Shown: piece after piece, positions 51,144 through 52,880 of the stretch
How positions within the stretch are numbered: position 1 is the stretch's first letter
Layout of the letters: each line of letters opens with the position of its first letter
NCBI GenBank assembly: GCA_002359025.1
Contig: DEPZ01000001.1
Coordinates: 1 to 52,880 of the forward strand
DNA: 52,880 nt
Direction of reading: 5' to 3'
DNA from: Erysipelotrichaceae bacterium UBA3379
GTDB lineage: Bacteria; Bacillota_I; Bacilli_A; Erysipelotrichales; Coprobacillaceae
Notes under the pieces: model-generated
What the model saw: only the letters and a program-made list of their open reading frames with translations
Database searches by the model: none
Told to the model about the DNA's origin: nothing
Translations under genes and position numbers: made by a program

Positions 51144-51794
51144 TTAAATTTGTAGTTCATCAATTGTAGAAATCAACCATTTTCCATCTGTATTAGTAAT
51201 AGTCATTTGCATTTTAAAATCTCGTGATGGTGTAGAATCAACTGCTTTTTTCATAGCATCAAAGAGCACTGGTGTCACATCCTCCATAACTTTTTGCATA
51301 ACAGCTTCTTCACCTTTTTCAGTCATAAGTTGACTATATTCTGAAAGATTCTTTTCGAGATATTCTTGTACTAATTGGTCTGTATCGACTTTACCTGTTT
51401 CTACATTCATTTGTTCAAAATCTATACATTTTCCACTTAATTCTACAGTCGCTTCATTATCATTCTCTGTGATTTTATCAATTGTATATTCAGTAATAGA
51501 TTTTGTCATAAGATAGTTTGCAAAATCCTGTGCTGCTTTATTGGCAGATTCTGATACTTCTTCTTCAGAAAAGAAATTTTTATATTCTTCTTGAATTCGT
51601 GATAACCCAAAGTTGTCCTTTAACTTATCTGCACCTACTGTAAATTCTAATGCTTGTGTATAATTCCCTTCTTTTACTGCAGACATATAACCATCTACAC
51701 TTGCTTTAATTTCTGCTTCATGAGATTCTCCGCCACACCCAACAAGTGTCACACAAAGCATAAAACCAACAAATACACTTAATAACTTTTTCAT
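51144..51794 (-). CDS. Lipoprotein of unknown function
   Basis: The 216-residue protein has a lipoprotein signal with lipobox LVGC (Cys20). The mature part opens with EAEIKASVDGYMSAVKEGNYTQALEFT, a helical DUF4878/DUF5105-like pattern often found in small Firmicute lipoproteins. The end is rich in strands (FKMQMTITNTDGKWLIS). Surface-anchored; no substrate can be inferred. Monocistronic. Confidence 0.82.
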   Translation of the reverse strand: MKKLLSVFVGFMLCVTLVGCGGESHEAEIKASVDGYMSAVKEGNYTQALEFTVGADKLKDNFGLSRIQEEYKNFFSEEEVSESANKAAQDFANYLMTKSITEYTIDKITENDNEATVELSGKCIDFEQMNVETGKVDTDQLVQEYLEKNLSEYSQLMTEKGEEAVMQKVMEDVTPVLFDAMKKAVDSTPSRDFKMQMTITNTDGKWLISTIDELQI

Positions 51795-51978
51795 AATACA
51801 CTTCCCCTTTCTTTATATATATTTTATCATAATTCTAAAATATTGTAATAAAAATAGCATAAAACAAAAAATACATCAAAAGTTATTTGCTTAGAACTTT
51901 TTGAGGTATATAAACTTATTAAAAATAAATTCACTAAATCTGTTATCTTTATTATCAATAGATTTCTTGAAAAGAAAA

Positions 51979-52716
51979 CTATCCTTCACATGTTGGACGA
52001 ATAACCAGATCAGACACATCTACATAATCAGGTTGAGAAATTGCATATAAGACTGCATTTGCAATAGTATCTGGTTGTAATCCAAATTTTTCATAAAATC
52101 CTTCTACTATTTTCTTATGTTCATTTTCTGCAACAGTATTTAATAACTCTGTTTTAATTGCTCCAGGATAAATTGTTGTTGTACGAATATTCTTTCCTTC
52201 TTGATTTGTTTCAATATTAAAAGACTGTAACATAACTTTTACGAAATGTTTTGTTCCACAATAGACAGCATTTCCAGGCACTAATGTCGTTCCTGCTTGG
52301 GATGATGTTACAATCACATACCCCGAATATTGATTATAGAACTCTGGAATCACTACATACATTGCATTTAAGACACCTTTGATATTGATATCAATCATAT
52401 TCATCCAACCAGTGATATCTAATTCAAACATGTTGCCGGCTAGCATAATTCCTGCATTTGCAAACAATACATCAATTTTCCCAAATTTTTCTTTCGCTAA
52501 TTTGACAATAGCCTTCATATCTTCTACATTCGTAACATCTGATTTGAGATAGATAGCAGATGTTCCCAATTCATTCGCTAGCTTTTCTAGACGATCTTCT
52601 CTTCTCCCACTTAATACAACTTTTGCTCCATTAGTAGCCAATACTCTTGCGGTTGCTTCTCCAATTCCTGAAGTTGCACCTGTAATCAAAACAACTTTAT
52701 TTTCTACATTTTTCAT
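51979..52716 (-). CDS. Short-chain dehydrogenase/reductase
   Basis: The 245-residue protein has the Rossmann TGATSGIG motif (residues about 12-19), NAG at ANAGIM, the catalytic Ser in VIVTSSQAG and the YxxxK pair in YCGTKHF. An Arg in SGRREDRLE favours NADP(H). It reduces or oxidises an unknown small carbonyl or alcohol. AAGGAGGAG precedes the start. The upstream 160 bp contain A/T-rich inverted repeats. Confidence 0.93.
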   Translation of the reverse strand: MKNVENKVVLITGATSGIGEATARVLATNGAKVVLSGRREDRLEKLANELGTSAIYLKSDVTNVEDMKAIVKLAKEKFGKIDVLFANAGIMLAGNMFELDITGWMNMIDINIKGVLNAMYVVIPEFYNQYSGYVIVTSSQAGTTLVPGNAVYCGTKHFVKVMLQSFNIETNQEGKNIRTTTIYPGAIKTELLNTVAENEHKKIVEGFYEKFGLQPDTIANAVLYAISQPDYVDVSDLVIRPTCEG

Positions 52717-52880
52717 TTTTACTCCTCCTTGATTTCTATGGTAGTGTCAAAAATAGTTAGTTTATTTATATATAAATTAACTTAAAACCCCTATTCTACC
52801 TTGGTTTTATTTATATTTTGATTAATTTCCCCTGGAATTAATCTATAAACTTAACCATTTTTCTATACAAAAAAGGTAAT
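52717..52880. other. Gene-free right edge with inverted repeats
   Basis: GATTAATT/AATTAATC (52820-52843) is a perfect 8-bp hairpin. An imperfect A/T-rich palindrome AGTTAGTTTATTTATATATAAATTAACTTA lies in two halves at about 52757-52786. They may be the SDR operator or the end of a gene beyond the window. Confidence 0.35.

Overview
The window reads as chromosomal DNA of a low-GC, probably spore-forming Firmicute. I would place it in the Erysipelotrichia / Coprobacillaceae group, such as Faecalibacillus- or Coprobacillus-like gut bacteria; this is inference from gene order and base composition, not a search. The backbone keeps the classical Bacillus-like order spoIIE - tilS - hpt - ftsH - hslO - dusB - lysS, a prfA-prmC operon, and a yybS-like (DUF2232) - gdpP - rplI - dnaB operon. 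Almost every backbone gene lies on the minus strand. No rRNA, tRNA or CRISPR array was found.

Left accessory block (1-6.7 kb). Positions 1-2.4 kb hold a compact, apparently peptide-signalled RiPP locus. It has an Rgg/RNPP-like regulator (HTH plus TPR-like domain), a 41-aa cysteine-free precursor peptide ending HPRLY, a terminator-like hairpin, and a radical SAM/SPASM-like maturase that runs off the left edge. Divergent from the regulator is a 48-aa exported peptide with a TTG start that ends in a double tryptophan (NPLIFDFWW), as expected of a PapR/SHP/ComS-type pheromone. Next come decayed genes: an unknown gene with several lesions, a small DNA-binding remnant, and a tyrosine integrase with two homopolymer frameshifts. 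These are followed by an Xre - ImmA/IrrE - DUF3800 operon with a strong operator-rich promoter. The block looks like the relic of an integrated element next to lysS.

6.7-16.2 kb: lysS with a T-box leader. Immediately upstream of its promoter lies a 5.5-kb insertion bounded by a 27-bp direct repeat. The insertion carries a four-gene iron-siderophore-type ABC importer, with a palindromic operator, and an IS1202-like (ISNCY) transposase gene. Beyond it lie a 5'-truncated secreted Ig-like protein and dusB.

16.2-31.6 kb: a structured intergenic region, a large FtsX/MacB-like ABC transporter, hslO, a previously easy-to-miss 30-aa membrane peptide, ftsH, hpt, tilS and spoIIE. The spoIIE promoter has a 21-bp spacer, as in Bacillus. 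A two-component system with an 11-bp direct-repeat operator and the prfA-prmC-acetyltransferase operon follow.

31.6-52.9 kb: ordinary metabolic and housekeeping genes. They include HAD phosphatases, a 6-phospho-beta-glucosidase, a CapA-like lipoprotein, typA, an azlC-azlD-SGNH-alpha/beta hydrolase operon, an Rpn-type nuclease with a 12-nt repeat tail, tdk, the gdpP-rplI-dnaB operon, a DUF5131 protein, a PAS-only protein, a lipoprotein and an SDR oxidoreductase. Many genes end in clear intrinsic terminators, which delimit the operons given below.
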